In this document: positions 1 through 11,789 of the stretch, piece by piece
Layout: each line of letters starts with the position of its first letter
Position numbering within the stretch: the first letter of the stretch is position 1
DNA from: Cryptomeria japonica
Lineage: Eukaryota > Streptophyta > Pinopsida > Cupressales > Cupressaceae
Length of the DNA: 64,000 nt
NCBI RefSeq assembly: GCF_030272615.1
Contig: NC_081405.1
Location: 607,901,677 to 607,965,676, forward strand
Direction of reading: 5' to 3'
Made by a program: the position numbers and the translations under genes
Notes under the pieces: model-generated
Told to the model about the DNA's origin: nothing
Seen by the model: the letters and a program-made list of their open reading frames with translations, nothing else
Databases searched by the model: none

Positions 1-1500
1 TTCGTTAGTTACTAACATCCTCATGTACCAAACATAGTCAAGTACCAAGGAAAACCACTAGAAAAACTATTGTTATCACTCTTACATCAAAATTGGACAC
101 CACTGCAAGGTCATCGAACAAGAATACACCAAGTATTATAACTCTCTATCCAGACTTTTGTCGATGTGACTATTATTGTTACTATATCCACTGAAATATA
201 ATGCCTTGAAACATGTCACTATCAAATATAGCGGTTTGTACCTATAGCATATATGGTACAAGAAAAAGTTAATAGAAATCACAAGCTAAGTCAACAAAGC
301 GTGGTGTTCAAACTGTTCCTTATGCATGTTTTCTAACATTCTTTGCATGCACATTTTCTCATCCAGCAAAAACCAACTGTAAGTTAAAATTTATCGTCCA
401 AGTTCCAGTATCACTATAAAATAGGTATAAAAGTTCCCTAATATTCAATTCTTTCCTAAATGTGCTTGGTTCTTTCAATCTCATCAACTTGCTTAACTTG
501 TTATACAACACCATGGTTATCATGTTCGCAAGCTTTTATTAAGCATCTTAACCATCTGACATCAAGGACACTTTACTATAAGTCCTTTAATTTATTACTC
601 AAGAGCCCAAGACTATATCCTTGAACTTGATCATGGAATTCCATCAAGCATAAACTTCAAAATCAAAATGAGAAAGACTCATTACAATACATTGTCCTTA
701 AGTAAAAGACAAAATCACTATCATCCAAAGTCATTGTCAGCATGCAAAGTTACACCTGTCTTTGTTTGTGAAACCACTTTCATTGCTAAAACATAAAAAG
801 AATTTGTGGATATCATGAGATTAAGAAATGTAACAATACCACAATGCAAGATCCACTTTCAAAATGTTCATTCTCAATGACAACTTTAACACATATATAT
901 CAAGATGCATAGTTTATGACAAAACTCCAATTCAACGTGTCAACAAAAAATTCCTATCATGATGAAGAATATGTTGTCCAAGCAAATAACATAACTCTTC
1001 AAGTAATCACTATCGGTCTTTACCATCATTATAAAATAGAAAAGAATTTCTAGATTCCACATCATACCAATCATTGATGGTGATATTGATGAAACATAAG
1101 CTTCACATTGCAGCCAGATCTATCTTCATTATCGACTACTTGCAATTAGCACATTTAGATCATTAGATCATTGTAGTTATCAGCCACAAGCCATTGTTCT
1201 CTCAAAACATTCTGTCCAAACAAAATCTGTACAAACCATTATTCTTGCGTACTGCCTCAATTGAGAGAAAAACTTATTGAAAGCACAAAGTCGATCATCA
1301 AAAAAAAATTAGAAAGATACCAAACTATTTTACTTGACCCATGAGGTAAATAGACTACCTCAAACATCTTGGGGAACCTTAGAAAATTAAACATTAGATC
1401 ACCCCCCCTAAGAACATGCAACCACTTAAAGACTAAGAGATAATCCTTGTGCATCATGCACAAAATTAAGTTCTTCCTTCTCCTTTCCTTTCTTTCTTCT
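1..1500. other. AT-rich stretch with no recognisable gene
   Basis: I translated parts of this stretch by eye on both strands and saw no retroelement or host-gene motif that I could defend. It lies on the 3' side of the minus-strand gag remnant that follows, so it would be where pol would sit in a complete element, but I see no integrase, reverse transcriptase or RNase H motif. It may be decayed element sequence or unrelated DNA. Confidence 0.4.
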
Positions 1501-1519
1501 CCAGACCCATAGAAATCCA

Positions 1520-2971
1520 TTTCCCTAATGATTTCTTCCTACAAAAACTTTCTTTATGATTAAATCGATGAAACTTAAAGTAAACAACTGCAGATTTGCG
1601 TTCTCCTATGCCATCTTTTAGAGACAATCTATTATAATTTCTTGCAATATGGCCTCATTGGTTACATTTAAAGCATGTGATATTATCATAGTTCTTTTTC
1701 CAATCATTGTTTTTGATGTTAACCCAACATTCAAAAGCTCTATGACCATACTCACAACAAGAATAGCAATAGCCCATAAAAGAACAATTATACTTCATCA
1801 ATATACCTTCCCAAGAAGAAGCAAAACTTAGACATCTATTTGTTCTAATTCTTCCTCCCTTGTTGATGTTCTCATGTTGTTTTCTTCTTGCAATTTCTAG
1901 ATCAGAAGCATGAAAATTCAAATTCACCTTAGTTCTAGCGGTTTTCATAATCTTAGAGAATTGTCCTTCCTATAAGTCTAGACCCGCTTTGTCATTTGGA
2001 GCTTTTTGTGTATTAATGATCTTATTTAGAGACACAAAGCTTTTCTCATTAATCTTTTCATCCCTTAGCTATTTTGAAACTTTATCTAAGTTCCTTAGAG
2101 AAACCACTTCCCATTCAAGTCTCTCTATATTTTGTTCTTTTACCTTAAGGTGGTTCTTGATTTCTTCCTCTATCTTTCTAGCTTCTTCCACTTGTATCTT
2201 TTCTTCTACAAGTTCTAAACAGAGCTTTTCCTTGATATCTTTTTCTTGTTGAAGTTGTCTATTCAAATTATGGTTCTCTCTTCTACATTGTTTAATCATA
2301 TCAAATGCATTCAGGAGCTCATTTTCCAAATCAACCTTACTTCCTCGGTCATGATCAACATATTCCTGCTCAAATTTATCATTCCCTATGAAAAATAGTT
2401 TACCAATTTCTTGATCAATTGTAAGTTCAATAACAGTTTCTTTGGACTTAGTTTGTCTCTTTTCAAAACTGTGAAAATTAGTGCCTTCTTCACTATCAGA
2501 TGTTGCACAACTAGTTTCAGTTTTCAAAGACATTTCCTCTTGGGATTCACCATTCTGATTTAATTCAACTAGTTTGTTCCAAACTTCTTTTCCATTGCTG
2601 GAAGGGCTGACTTTTGAAATGATATCATTTGATAGACTATTAAAAATAATATTTAAAGCCTTAGCATTGTTATTAAGAGCTATCTTCTCCTTAAGTATGA
2701 GAGGAGATGTTGTAGATACATTGCAACCACTTTCTACTGCTGCCCACACATCAAATCCTAAAGAAGACAAATATGTCTCCATTTTGTGTTTTCACAAATC
2801 AAAATTTGTTTCTTCAAGATGAAGAATTCTAGGATTAGGATATTTAATCATTTCAGAGTTAATAGTTATGTTATCAACTTCATTATTTCTCATATTAGAT
2901 TCATGTAAAAGTTTTAAATTACAATTTTGCTGCGGACTTCTTTTACCCCTATTCCTTCTACTATTTACCAT
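1520..2971 (-). pseudogene. Copia-like gag remnant (UBN2-type region, coiled coil, zinc knuckles), broken by in-frame stops
   Basis: One minus-strand frame runs from an ATG at 2971, 80 bases inside the primer-binding site, to about 1520. Its order is the capsid-like start (METYLSSLGFDVWAAVESG, at 2782), a Glu/Lys-rich coiled coil (about 2340-2070), then CCHC zinc knuckles. The first knuckle is intact (CYSCCEYGHRAFEC). The second (CFKCNQ, stop, GHIARNY) has a stop and Tyr for its last Cys. A third keeps only its His and last Cys. In-frame stops also lie at 2792-2794, where gag proteins of this type normally have Trp, at 2069-2071 and near 1975. Gag normally packages element RNA in virus-like particles; this copy cannot make the full protein. 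The knuckles resemble those of the 11.8-13.1 kb gag, suggesting related families. Confidence 0.75.
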
Positions 2972-3051
2972 ATAACCAAAAGACCAAAAAAAACAACAGA
3001 CTTCCAAAACCAAAATCAATCCTAGGTATGAAACCTTATGCAAGATCCTAT

Positions 3052-3063
3052 GCTCTGATACCA
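3052..3063 (-). promoter_or_regulatory. tRNA-Met primer-binding site
   Basis: On the minus strand this reads TGGTATCAGAGC, the sequence complementary to the 3' end of plant initiator tRNA-Met used to prime minus-strand DNA synthesis in many plant LTR elements. It lies two bases inside an LTR edge and just upstream of the gag remnant on the same strand, so it orients that element. Confidence 0.8.
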
Positions 3064-3065
3064 CT

Positions 3066-4259
3066 TGTTGGAAGAGGAATCACTCTAAGAGGAGGGGGGG
3101 GGGGTGAATAAGAGTGAAGTGAATTTAAACTTTAAATGCACAAATTCAAACTCTAAGACAATCATTAGACATTTAACATAATTTAGGGATTTAATGAACT
3201 TTGACTCAATATGATCTTTGAATGCAAGTGAAACTTTTAAACTAACATCCAACTCATAACACCTTTCACAAATCACAACTTTGCAAAATTTTTGATAATG
3301 TGAAGCAATCATATGTGAAGAACATAACAAACAGATTTACACAATGCAGATTTTGCAATCTTGAAATATGACAGATTTGACCACATGAAGAATCAACATA
3401 TTTTGAACACATTTAAAGTATCAGAGCATTGACTGAAAGATCACATCAATAAGTAATAGAATGAAATATATATGACATTACATAACACATATATTTCTTG
3501 AGTGGAAATACCCTCATGGGGTATAAAAAACAACTCGAAACCTGTCTCTTTATTTAATCCGAAAACTTCAACTGTTTACAATGGTTGAGTCCAACTCAAA
3601 ACCTAACTTCAACAGTCTACAATAGTGGAGTCCAACTCAACACCTTAATATCATAGTAATCAATAATTCAACCAACACTGTACACTCCAAAAGTGTTGTA
3701 ATTGCAATGATTTGTGCAATCACAACATCTGAGTAGTATATAGTTAAAAGACATGCATTATAGTCCCTTAATATTGAATAAATGATATTTCAAAAACTTT
3801 CAAATATGTTAAACCATCTTTCTCAAAGAACTGTTGTTTTATAGTTCTTTTTCAATCTCTTTAGATTTAACACAAATAACTTTTTGAAACTGCTCTATCT
3901 TCACTAAATCAACAATACAACAATGGTTGCAAGAGCAAAATTTATAAGACAAAATTTGACAATTAAAAAAAATCTTCGTCAACCACACTACACATACCCA
4001 AGTTAACTAGGGTTTTCATCATTTGCAAACAAAGGACTGTTACATGAATAAGAAATAATCTGAGTTTAGAATCTCATACAAGATAGGGTCTGTAAACTAT
4101 GGTTATCAAAATAAAACCACACATTATTCTTTTTCAATTGTAATATTCCCCTTTCATTTTCAAAAATAAGTAACTAGGAAAATGATCCATTTTTTTAAAA
4201 ACTATAACTTCTTTGAAAATAAGTGTATCCTTTCAAGATTAGTTGAACACTAACCAACA
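3066..4259 (-). mobile_element. 5' LTR (minus strand) of the Copia-like remnant; outer end uncertain
   Basis: The edge next to the primer-binding site is clear: on the plus strand the LTR begins TGTTGG at 3066. The other end should read CCAACA, and there are several candidates (3677, 4259, 4475, 5075), so the length cannot be fixed without a second copy. A run of ten or more G lies at about 3097-3107. No partner LTR was found in the window, so the element is truncated or extends off the left edge. Confidence 0.45.
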
Positions 4260-5455
4260 CTAATCTTGTAGTAACATTTTCTGGTTCTTTTCCTTGTTCA
4301 CATTTCCTTTTCATCCTGCAAATTCACCTTCAAATCAAAACATAAATAATGTAAAATGGTTATCTCAATCATGGCAGTTCAAACTGGAAAACCAATCCCA
4401 TGAAAATATCAGTTACCTCCACTTTCAGCTCAAAACAAGTCCATAAACAAATTCGCCATCCATCAAAGTCCAACATATTTGAAACCCACAATAGTATTTT
4501 TGCTAGAACACATTGAGGTTGGATTTATGTATGCATCATGGCGGCTAGGGTTTGGGCCTGCCTTTGAACCAAAAGATAAAACATAGTTTGTGTGCCCTAT
4601 TCCTTTCGAAAATATTCAAAATATTTTGCAAAGTATAATAGTCATTTGAAATCCAGCTAAACAAGACAGAAATTTTTTTTAACTACATAAAAATGCCACA
4701 TCACCAATTTCATGTGAGGTAACTTTGTGCTGTAGAAAGGACACAAAATGTTTACTTTGCATGAGAGTCTAAGTTTCCTTTTTTCCCGATATCAATTTTT
4801 TTATCAAAACACATTATCACTTCAAGTCTGGCTATTAAACCATGTGAATGATCAATAAAAATGACGTGACCAATCGAATAGTAAAATATGCATTCCAGTT
4901 CAGACTTGTAGTTAACAACGATGTGTTGAATACTGCAAAGTACCATATAAAGAGTGGAGCCTGCAAAGTATAAGCACAATTCCATGGTTTATTTTTTCAA
5001 GACATATATATACGATGAAACAATGTAAACCATTAGTGACAAAAGGACCAATTAATATATGTATATATGCCAACATCCCAAATATTAATCTGACTTTTCA
5101 AGTCAAATGTGAATGTGCTAAGTATTATTTCAAATTCAAAGCATCTGAATATGAAATGTCAACTGTATATGTCTGAACGTAATCAACAAAGATCATGCTT
5201 AACTGTCATCAGGATCAAAACAACATATATATCACTTTAAAGTATAATGTAACCTTGTGAATGAATATCCCTTCTATTTGCACAGGAAGCTGAGAGATCA
5301 GTACCAAAAAATCCAGATAAAAACCAACATCAAAATACAAGTACTAAACAATATAATTAATACCAAAACTAAGTATTCCAAACAAATCACCAAGATGCCA
5401 AGCCAACCCATCTATTTTGACATTAAGGAAAAATCATAAACAAGAAGTCAACAAA
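4260..5455. other. AT-rich, no feature seen
   Basis: Only short chance reading frames are present. No tRNA, repeat or protein motif was recognised. Part of this could still be the outer portion of the preceding LTR. Confidence 0.4.
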
Positions 5456-6345
5456 GACTTGTGGAGGTGGCGTGGTAAAGCAGTCCTAGGATGTAGAGGA
5501 AGACGGTGAGATTGATGGAGATAAACTAGGCTGGAGGGCATTTTCCCTTTTGTTTGTTCAGTCCTTGTTTTTGCCTACCTTGTTGGTGTCGGGTGCTAGC
5601 TTTTCCCCCCTCTTGCTCGATTGGTCTTCAGTTTGTGTTTCTCTTGAGGGTCGTTCCTGGGGTGTTGATGTTTTTGGGTCATTTGTTTTTGGTGAAATGT
5701 TTTTCTTTCTTCTCAGACTCCTTTTGGGATCTTTTTAAGGTAAAGTGTGGGCTGAAGGCTTTGTGATCCATCTTTGTGCGGGGTCTTGGGGGTTCTACCC
5801 CTCTTGCAGCGCAGGCTTGGATTTTTTCATGTATTGATCTTTCAAGGCTTCTTTTGTTGCTAGAGGTTTGTCCCTATCATTGAGGGGGTTGTATGGTGGC
5901 TCCTCTGTTCTTTGTCTCTCTTGGTGGTTTTTTGAGATTTATGCTTGTGTGGGAGAGGTTTCTAGGTTGGGGGTATTTTTTAAAACTCTTGGGTTTGAGA
6001 TTTTTGTGTTGATGGGGTCTGGTTTTTATTTATTTCATATTTCAATTCTTTGGTCAACCTTTATTGGGGTTTCAGTTGTCCTTCTGATTTTTGTGTATGT
6101 GGCCTTGACCTTTCTTTCTTTAGTTTTAACTTCCTTGGTTTTCTTCGGTCTTTCCTATGGAGATGGACCCGTCCTCTATTGACTTGGAGATGGTTGTGGT
6201 TGGAAATGACAAGAGGGGTTATAGTTGGGATGATGATGCCTTGTTTCTTGGCTGCAAGGGAGCTATTGATGCCCTTTCTTTTAAATTCCTTCCTTTGTCT
6301 CCTATTAAGGTGGAGTTCTTGATGGGTAAGGTTGGCTTTGTGTTT
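5456..6345 (+). mobile_element. T/G-rich block resembling the 5' end of a plant LINE, with a short ORF1-like start
   Basis: The base composition changes sharply here to a T/G-rich plus strand unlike its AT-rich neighbours. At 6157 an ATG opens a 69-codon frame with an acidic start (MEMDPSSIDLEMVVVGNDK) and a later PIKVEFLMGKVGF segment. T-rich leaders followed by an acidic ORF1 start are common in plant L1-type LINEs, and this is the basis of the call. The block stops abruptly at about 6345, where R1 repeat sequence begins. No endonuclease or RT is attached, so a truncated element or a different repeat remains possible. Confidence 0.35.
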
Positions 6346-6960
6346 TTTTTGGGACCAACACTTTAATGCACATTATTTGGTAGGATTGATGATGATTTTG
6401 AATATTATGAAAATATATTATAACCAATGTGTGGCTTTTGATTTGGCCATTTCCTTTTTACATTTTTCTTTGATTGGATTTACCACTCCACTTTACTCTA
6501 GAAATAATATCATTTTGTTTCTTTTCTTATAATGTTTTGATGGTATAAAGATTTGGTAATAATGGTTTAAAGTGTCGATGGAAGGATTTCTAGTAAAAAT
6601 CTTGTTATAAGGCTGTATGGCCCCTATTTGAGTTCTTGCATTAAATGAATCCACCTTTAATATTGGTGAGGTAACATTGACATCATTAGATTTATTGATT
6701 AGTGAATAGCAAATAACTTGATATCTTAGATTGGTGCAAAAGTGTTCTAGTTCTAAAATTCCTTGCTTATGTAGGTCTAATCCTTTTCCTTTACATTCTT
6801 TGACTTTATAGATATTATTTGCAATGAGGTATTTGTTATTTTTGAAGCAAGATAATGAACCATTGTCTAGTTAGAATAATGAATTTTTTGTATCTTATCT
6901 TCTACTTAAAAAGTATATTTTAACAGAGGTGGACAATCTTAGTTGATGATTAGATGCGTT
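6346..6960. repeat. Dispersed repeat R1, copy 1 (proximal part)
   Basis: This stretch aligns by eye with 53,968-54,720. Both open with a run of T then GGGACCAACACTTTAA. Both later share the order CTTATTGTAAGG/CTTGTTATAAGG, TAGCCCCTA, ATTAAATG, AATATTGG, AACATCATTA and GTGGA(C/T)(A/G)ATCTTAGTTGAT. It carries no protein motif. It may be a non-autonomous element. Confidence 0.6.
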
Positions 6961-7658
6961 AGATGTGGATGAGCACATAATATTAAATTTATTTATTAAT
7001 GGTAGGTTCTTTCTCAAATATCATATCATATTATATTTTATGACCATAGATAGGATCTTCATCAAAATATTAGACTAGGTTAAATGTCATAATCACAAAT
7101 AGGATCCTGATTTTTTTGTATCTTGTTTCATAATGCTTTGGAATTTTGTCTTGCCATAGATCCAATGGTTCATAAAATGGGATGTGAACTTGGATAGGGA
7201 TAGGAAATTATTGAATGGACTTAAATTTTTTACAATGTAATAATATATTATGTGCAACAAGCTCTTGAGTGAGATTAATAGGTGACGGAGTGCATGATGG
7301 TGAGAGATATTTTGATTGTGTCAGATTAGTGTTGTGATGGGAGGGAATATTATTTTTTGCACATTGGAGCTTAAGATCCTTTTTTATTAGTCCTAAAAAG
7401 AAATCCCAAAAGGTGAATTCATTGGATGGACTTTTCGATTGAGACAAATTAAATTTCAATAATATAGATGAATGAAGGATTGCGATAGGATATGAAGGCT
7501 ACAAGGATTTCTCAATTTTGTGATCAGGATAAGGATTTTAGATATGTATGGGTGATAGGGATTAGGGATATGGTTTGGCATTAAAGAAGCCTTTGGGTGA
7601 AGGATTGTTCTCCCTTGTAAAAGGAAAAAGGATAGAGGACAACCAATAGGTAGTTATT
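6961..7658. other. AT-rich spacer, possibly the middle of R1
   Basis: No coding signal. It lies between two blocks that each recur elsewhere (6,346-6,960 and 7,659-7,870), so it may be the interior of one longer repeat, but I did not find this middle part in the other copies. Confidence 0.3.
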
Positions 7659-7870
7659 TTAATAATAGTTAGAGTTAATATTTTCTTCAATTATTAAGAT
7701 ATACCCAATGAAGTCATCCTTACCTTTTCTTAACGCATAGTCTAGGAATTTTTTTTAGGGAACATCAATGGATAAGCATTAAGTATTGATAGGGGAGTTT
7801 ATGCTAGTTGGATATTATATTAGAGATGGGGATTCGAGATATGGATTAAGGTTTTGGATTGAATAGTGAT
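7659..7870. repeat. Dispersed repeat R1 (distal part), copy 1
   Basis: Matches 33,948-34,170: both start with AATAATAGTTAGAGT, share GGATAA(G/A)(C/T)ATTAAG(T/G)ATTGAT, then AGGGGAGTTTATGCTAGT, and end in GATATGGATT. The second copy is interrupted at 34,171 by the Gypsy LTR, which makes this copy the uninterrupted reference for that insertion site. Confidence 0.6.
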
Positions 7871-7908
7871 TTCTCTTGTAAAGGTTGTGATGAGGATGAC
7901 CAATATAC

Positions 7909-9003
7909 TGTTTGCTTGATGATGATTGTAATGAATTCATCATATGTTATCATTGATGAAACACATACACAAACACATATGTTCATATTGTCTACTGGTG
8001 TAACTTCATAGCTATTTACACTTCAATTGGTATAGTAGAGGTTTATATCTAACCGGTACTTCGTAACAACTGGTATATGCATGGTGATAGCCAATGGTTA
8101 TACATAACTCAACATCAACAAGGAGTATCAAGGCCAATGAAGATTATCACAGGAGTATCAAGGATAACAGTTTATATGTTTAACTCCAACCGGTTTTGAT
8201 TGTTCCAACCGATATTTGATGATTGTGTGATAAGTTATCACAAGTCATGGTGAGTTATCCTCACCGACAAGATTTGGTGGTATTTTTGTGATGAGTTATT
8301 ATCACTTGACTAGATACATTGCACCTAGGTAATTATGTTATGATTTCTTGAGGCCGACATGAAATCTAAATGTCTATTTATTGACATCACAATTAGTTTT
8401 TTTTTTAATGAGTGAAAGTGATATGTTATGTGTGAAGGCATAAGTGTTTAGTCACAGAGTATGTTGGTAAAGAGGAGTTAAGTGTGCAGAACAAAATCTA
8501 TACAATCAATTTTTGCTATCACTAGATCACGTCACCTGTTGTTATCTAACCACTACAACAGTCAAATCCCCTAACCAGGTAAGCTCTAACAAGCTTCATT
8601 GTTCAAATCCTCTAACTAGGTGATCGATTAGTTTGGATTTAGAAATCCTCCACCGAGGTTACTCCTTATAGGGTACTACCTTTTACCGGGTATATCTTTT
8701 AACTAAGCTTTGGGATCTTTAATAGGATTCGCTCCTAGTAGGGCATTTTTGTAGACCCTAACTGGTCAGTTATCTATTACTGTAGATAGTTAACTTGTGA
8801 GTACCATCTCACCATGGTTTTTACCTATTTGAGTTTTCCATGTATAAACACTTGCGTTATGGTGGATGTTGTTATATCATTTCGGATTGCATGCATATTG
8901 TTTAACAAACCTGTTAAGTTTATCTACCAGTCAATGTTTATAGTAGTACTATTTTTGGTGTCACTGATTCACTCCCCCCTCTCAGTGCTTTACAAGTCCA
9001 TCA
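7909..9003 (+). repeat. 5' LTR of the 10.1-kb element
   Basis: Begins TGTTTGCTTGATGATG (TGTTGG in the other copy) and ends in CAAGTCCATCA. It aligns over its whole length with 16,936-18,046, with many substitutions and small indels, which suggests an old insertion. It is rich in motifs of the form AACCGGT/ACCGAT. Confidence 0.9.
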
Positions 9004-9005
9004 AT

Positions 9006-9018
9006 TGGTATCAGAGCC
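9006..9018 (+). promoter_or_regulatory. tRNA-Met primer-binding site of the 10.1-kb element
   Basis: TGGTATCAGAGCC lies two bases after the 5' LTR end, as expected for priming by initiator tRNA-Met. Confidence 0.85.
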
Positions 9019-9040
9019 AAACTTCCTTAAAGGCTAATCA

Positions 9041-9394
9041 TGTTAGAGTATTCGGGTATTTACTTGATTAATTAAACATTCTTTGTTTAATTATTTAAGT
9101 TCCCTTTATCTCTTTTACACTTAAGCTAACTTTAGGTGCATATAATTAATTATTATGTACAAACCTAGGTTTTCCCTTTTTAGGGTTTCTTGACCTATTA
9201 AAGGTTGAGTTCTTTCTTTTCATTGTAAGAATCACATTACATATTTTTGTGAATATTGAGCTCTCTTTTTGAGCATATTCTTTGTGTTTTGTATGTTCTT
9301 CAGATTTTGCTTCATTGCTTCTCCCTGTAACAGGTTATTCGGCTTGCAGAAGATCTTCAGGCTCCTATGGTGTTGTATTTTCTCAACTCCTATA
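9041..9394 (+). repeat. 5' LTR of the nested element
   Basis: 354 bases, from TGTTAGAGTATTCGGG to CTCAACTCCTATA. It ends in TA rather than the usual CA. The primer site follows without a gap. Confidence 0.88.
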
Positions 9395-9406
9395 TGGTAT
9401 CAGAGC
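9395..9406 (+). promoter_or_regulatory. tRNA-Met primer-binding site of the nested element
   Basis: TGGTATCAGAGC directly abuts the LTR end, and the sequence continues ATTGGATC. Confidence 0.85.
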
Positions 9407-9739
9407 ATTGGATCTGCAGCTGCATGTTCTTGTTTTGAATTTTTGCTTTGGAAGCAGATCTGGGGTCTCAGGAATTTTTTCTGTACCTAGGGTTTGATCC
9501 TTTTTTCTGAGCACTTTGATCCTAATCGGACCTCACCATTATGCTTAAAAGGCCCAAAAACCCCTATGGTCATATAAAATTTGACCTATTTTGGTTCCTG
9601 AGCCTCTGGGAGCATTTTTTTTCTCAGATCCAGGCCATACGGCCTTGGCACACAGATCGAGAAAAAAATTTCAAAAAAAAAAAAAATTTTCCTTTTTACG
9701 GCATGCAGGCTGAAATTTGTTTTTAAAAACAATTTTGGG

Positions 9740-10235
9740 GGTTCCCACAGTACGCAGGGTACCGTGGGACCCCTGCAGGTGTCAGTACGGCCCTGCCGCT
9801 ACCTGCCCTCGAGCCCCATGCTACTGTTTACCGGCGCTTCTGCCGGCCACTGCATGTCGCCGCTCCGGCCCCCACCGGCCAGCTCTCGCCGCTGGCCTGT
9901 CTCTTACCGATCGCCGCTTCCTTATCGGCCACCGCCTCCCTGCGCTGCCGGCTGCTAGGCCCACTGCCGCCTGCCACTGTCGGTCTCCCCACTCAGCTCC
10001 ACCCACTCCGCGCTCAGCCCTGGCCCACCACCTCCCTGGGCTACCGGCTGCCGCTGCCGGTCTCCCCGCCCGCTCCGCGCTCAGCCTTGGCCCACCACCT
10101 TTGCCCGGCTTGTTTTCCGGCTAGCCACCGCTCTGCCATCAAGCCGCTGCCCTGCCACCCGGCCGCCACCGGTGTGCCACCGGAGCTCCGTTCCCTGGCC
10201 ACCGGACCACCAACAAGCAACCAGACCCCCTTTTT
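9740..10235. other. GC-rich, CpG-rich non-coding core of the nested element
   Basis: A block of about 500 bases rich in CCGCC, GCCGG and CCACC stands out in otherwise AT-rich DNA. It contains an imperfect internal duplication (about 9,985-10,035 and 10,050-10,105) sharing CTCCGCGCTCAGCC and TGGCCCACCACCT. Frames are open on both strands, giving Pro/Ala/Arg-rich peptides with no domain, as expected from GC-rich DNA with few stop codons. A captured host fragment or a GC-rich leader are both possible; I do not call a gene. Confidence 0.55.
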
Positions 10236-11390
10236 TGGCTTTTTCAGGGGGGGTTTGGTTTTTTGGCCTTATCTTGGGCATACAGAGTCATTTTTTCAAG
10301 AACAAATAGGCATCAGAAAGCTAGTTTTGAGGCCGACCTCATGGTGTTGGTAATTATTTCCAATTTTTCTGTTTGACTGTATTTTTTTACAGTCAAAATG
10401 AGGTCTCTTTTTTGCACTCTGGGAGACGTAGAATGAGCATCCGACCTCCATTTTTTGAAAACTTTATATTTTTGGAAAGCATGTTCTGTGTACTTTCCAG
10501 AAAAATGAGTTTTTTTTCTAGATTATGCTCCATGCATATTTTATTTAGTTTTTTGCCTTTCAGCACTCTGGTGGATATCACGGTTGTTTCAGGTCCCGGG
10601 ATCTCTTTTCTGAGTAGGGTGTCTCTGTTTTGATTCTCTTTTCTATTTCCAGTCTTCTTATCATTGTAGCTTGTAATTATGCAAACACACTGAGATAAAG
10701 TGTCATCATGCATTGTTTACTTGGAATCTTGCATATCTTGTGTCTTGTTGTACATGCACTGCTGATCAACTGCCATGAGGGGGTTGATGTTTGTCTTTGT
10801 TTGCCATCTTCCTTTGTCAAGTGAGTGTTCCTTCCATGACATTCGCTTCATGATGATGTGTCTCAGCACCTTATGATGTTCTTGGTTCTTCGTCATGCAG
10901 TTGTTTTTGGCTGTCCTTTTCAGTGTTCCTGTCCCTCTCCCACTTACGCATTATGGGGAGGTTTATCCTGTTGGTTCTAATGCTTCCGTGGTTTGATTGA
11001 TTAGCTCTTTAGGCTTTGGTTTCTCATGCCATCTGTATCTTTGATTTCAGTTGTTTTGCCTTGTTTGCCTCCTGATTCGAGTAGTGTCATTTGAGGGCAC
11101 TCATGTAGATTACAGTCTTCTCTACCTGGTCATGTTCTAGTTTAGTGGATGTTCTTTAGATCAGCAGTTATTCTTTGATAGAGTTTGCATGTTCTTCATG
11201 CTTCAGTGGTGTTTTTTATCTCTTTTTGGAGAGGAGTTTTTTCCCACTAGGTTTTCTCCTTTGTCTCCGTTTCATAGAGATTTCATTGTATTTGGGTACT
11301 TGATCAGGCCTTGTTGCCGGGACCCATCTTTATTGCTTTCAGTAGCTGTTCTAGGTTTTAGCTTCTCCCTAAGTCTAGCTTAAGGGGGGT

Positions 11391-11759
11391 TGTTAGAGTA
11401 TTCGGGTATTTACTTGATTAATTAAACATTCTTTGTTTAATTATTTAAGTTCCCTTTATCTCTTTTACACTTAAGCTAACTTTAGGTGCATATAATTAAT
11501 TATTTTAATTAATTATTATGTGCAAACCTAGGTTTTCCCTTTTTAGGGTTTCTCGACCTATTAAAGGTTGAGTTCTTTCTTTTCATTGTAAGAATCACAT
11601 TACATATTTTTGTGAATATTGAGCTCTCTCTTTTTGAGCATATTCTCTGTGTTTTGTATGTTCTTGAGATTTTGCTTCATTGCTTCTCCTTGTAACAGGT
11701 TATTCGGCTTGCAGAAGATCTTCAGGCTCTTGTGGTGTTGTATTTTCTCAACTCCTATA
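11391..11759 (+). repeat. 3' LTR of the nested element
   Basis: 369 bases; nearly identical to the 5' LTR except for a 15-base duplication of a TTAATTAATTATT-type segment near 11,495-11,520, which accounts for the length difference, and a few substitutions. Confidence 0.88.
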
Positions 11760-11789
11760 AATCGCTTGGAAGGAAACCCTAAAGCTACC

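Larger units (their letters stand above)
9041..11759 (+). mobile_element. Nested 2.7-kb non-autonomous LTR element with a GC-rich core
   Basis: Direct LTRs (9041-9394 and 11391-11759), a primer site immediately after the first and a purine tract (TTAAGGGGGG) immediately before the second define it. The flanks are AATCA and AATCG, a five-base duplication with one mismatch. It sits in the leader of the 10.1-kb element, between its primer site and the gag start at 11790. The roughly 2-kb interior has no gag, integrase or RT motif. It resembles the small non-autonomous LTR classes of plants, but its strongly GC-rich core is unusual in this AT-rich region. Confidence 0.85.

Noticed and set aside
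3052-9018. TGGTATCAGAGC words as fragments of tRNA-Met genes
   Set aside because: Each lies directly next to an LTR edge in the orientation of a primer-binding site, and no cloverleaf surrounds them.
9717-10281. Reading frames of 60-135 codons in the GC-rich core, on both strands
   Set aside because: GC-rich DNA has few stop codons, frames overlap on both strands, and the peptides are Pro/Ala/Arg low-complexity without a domain.
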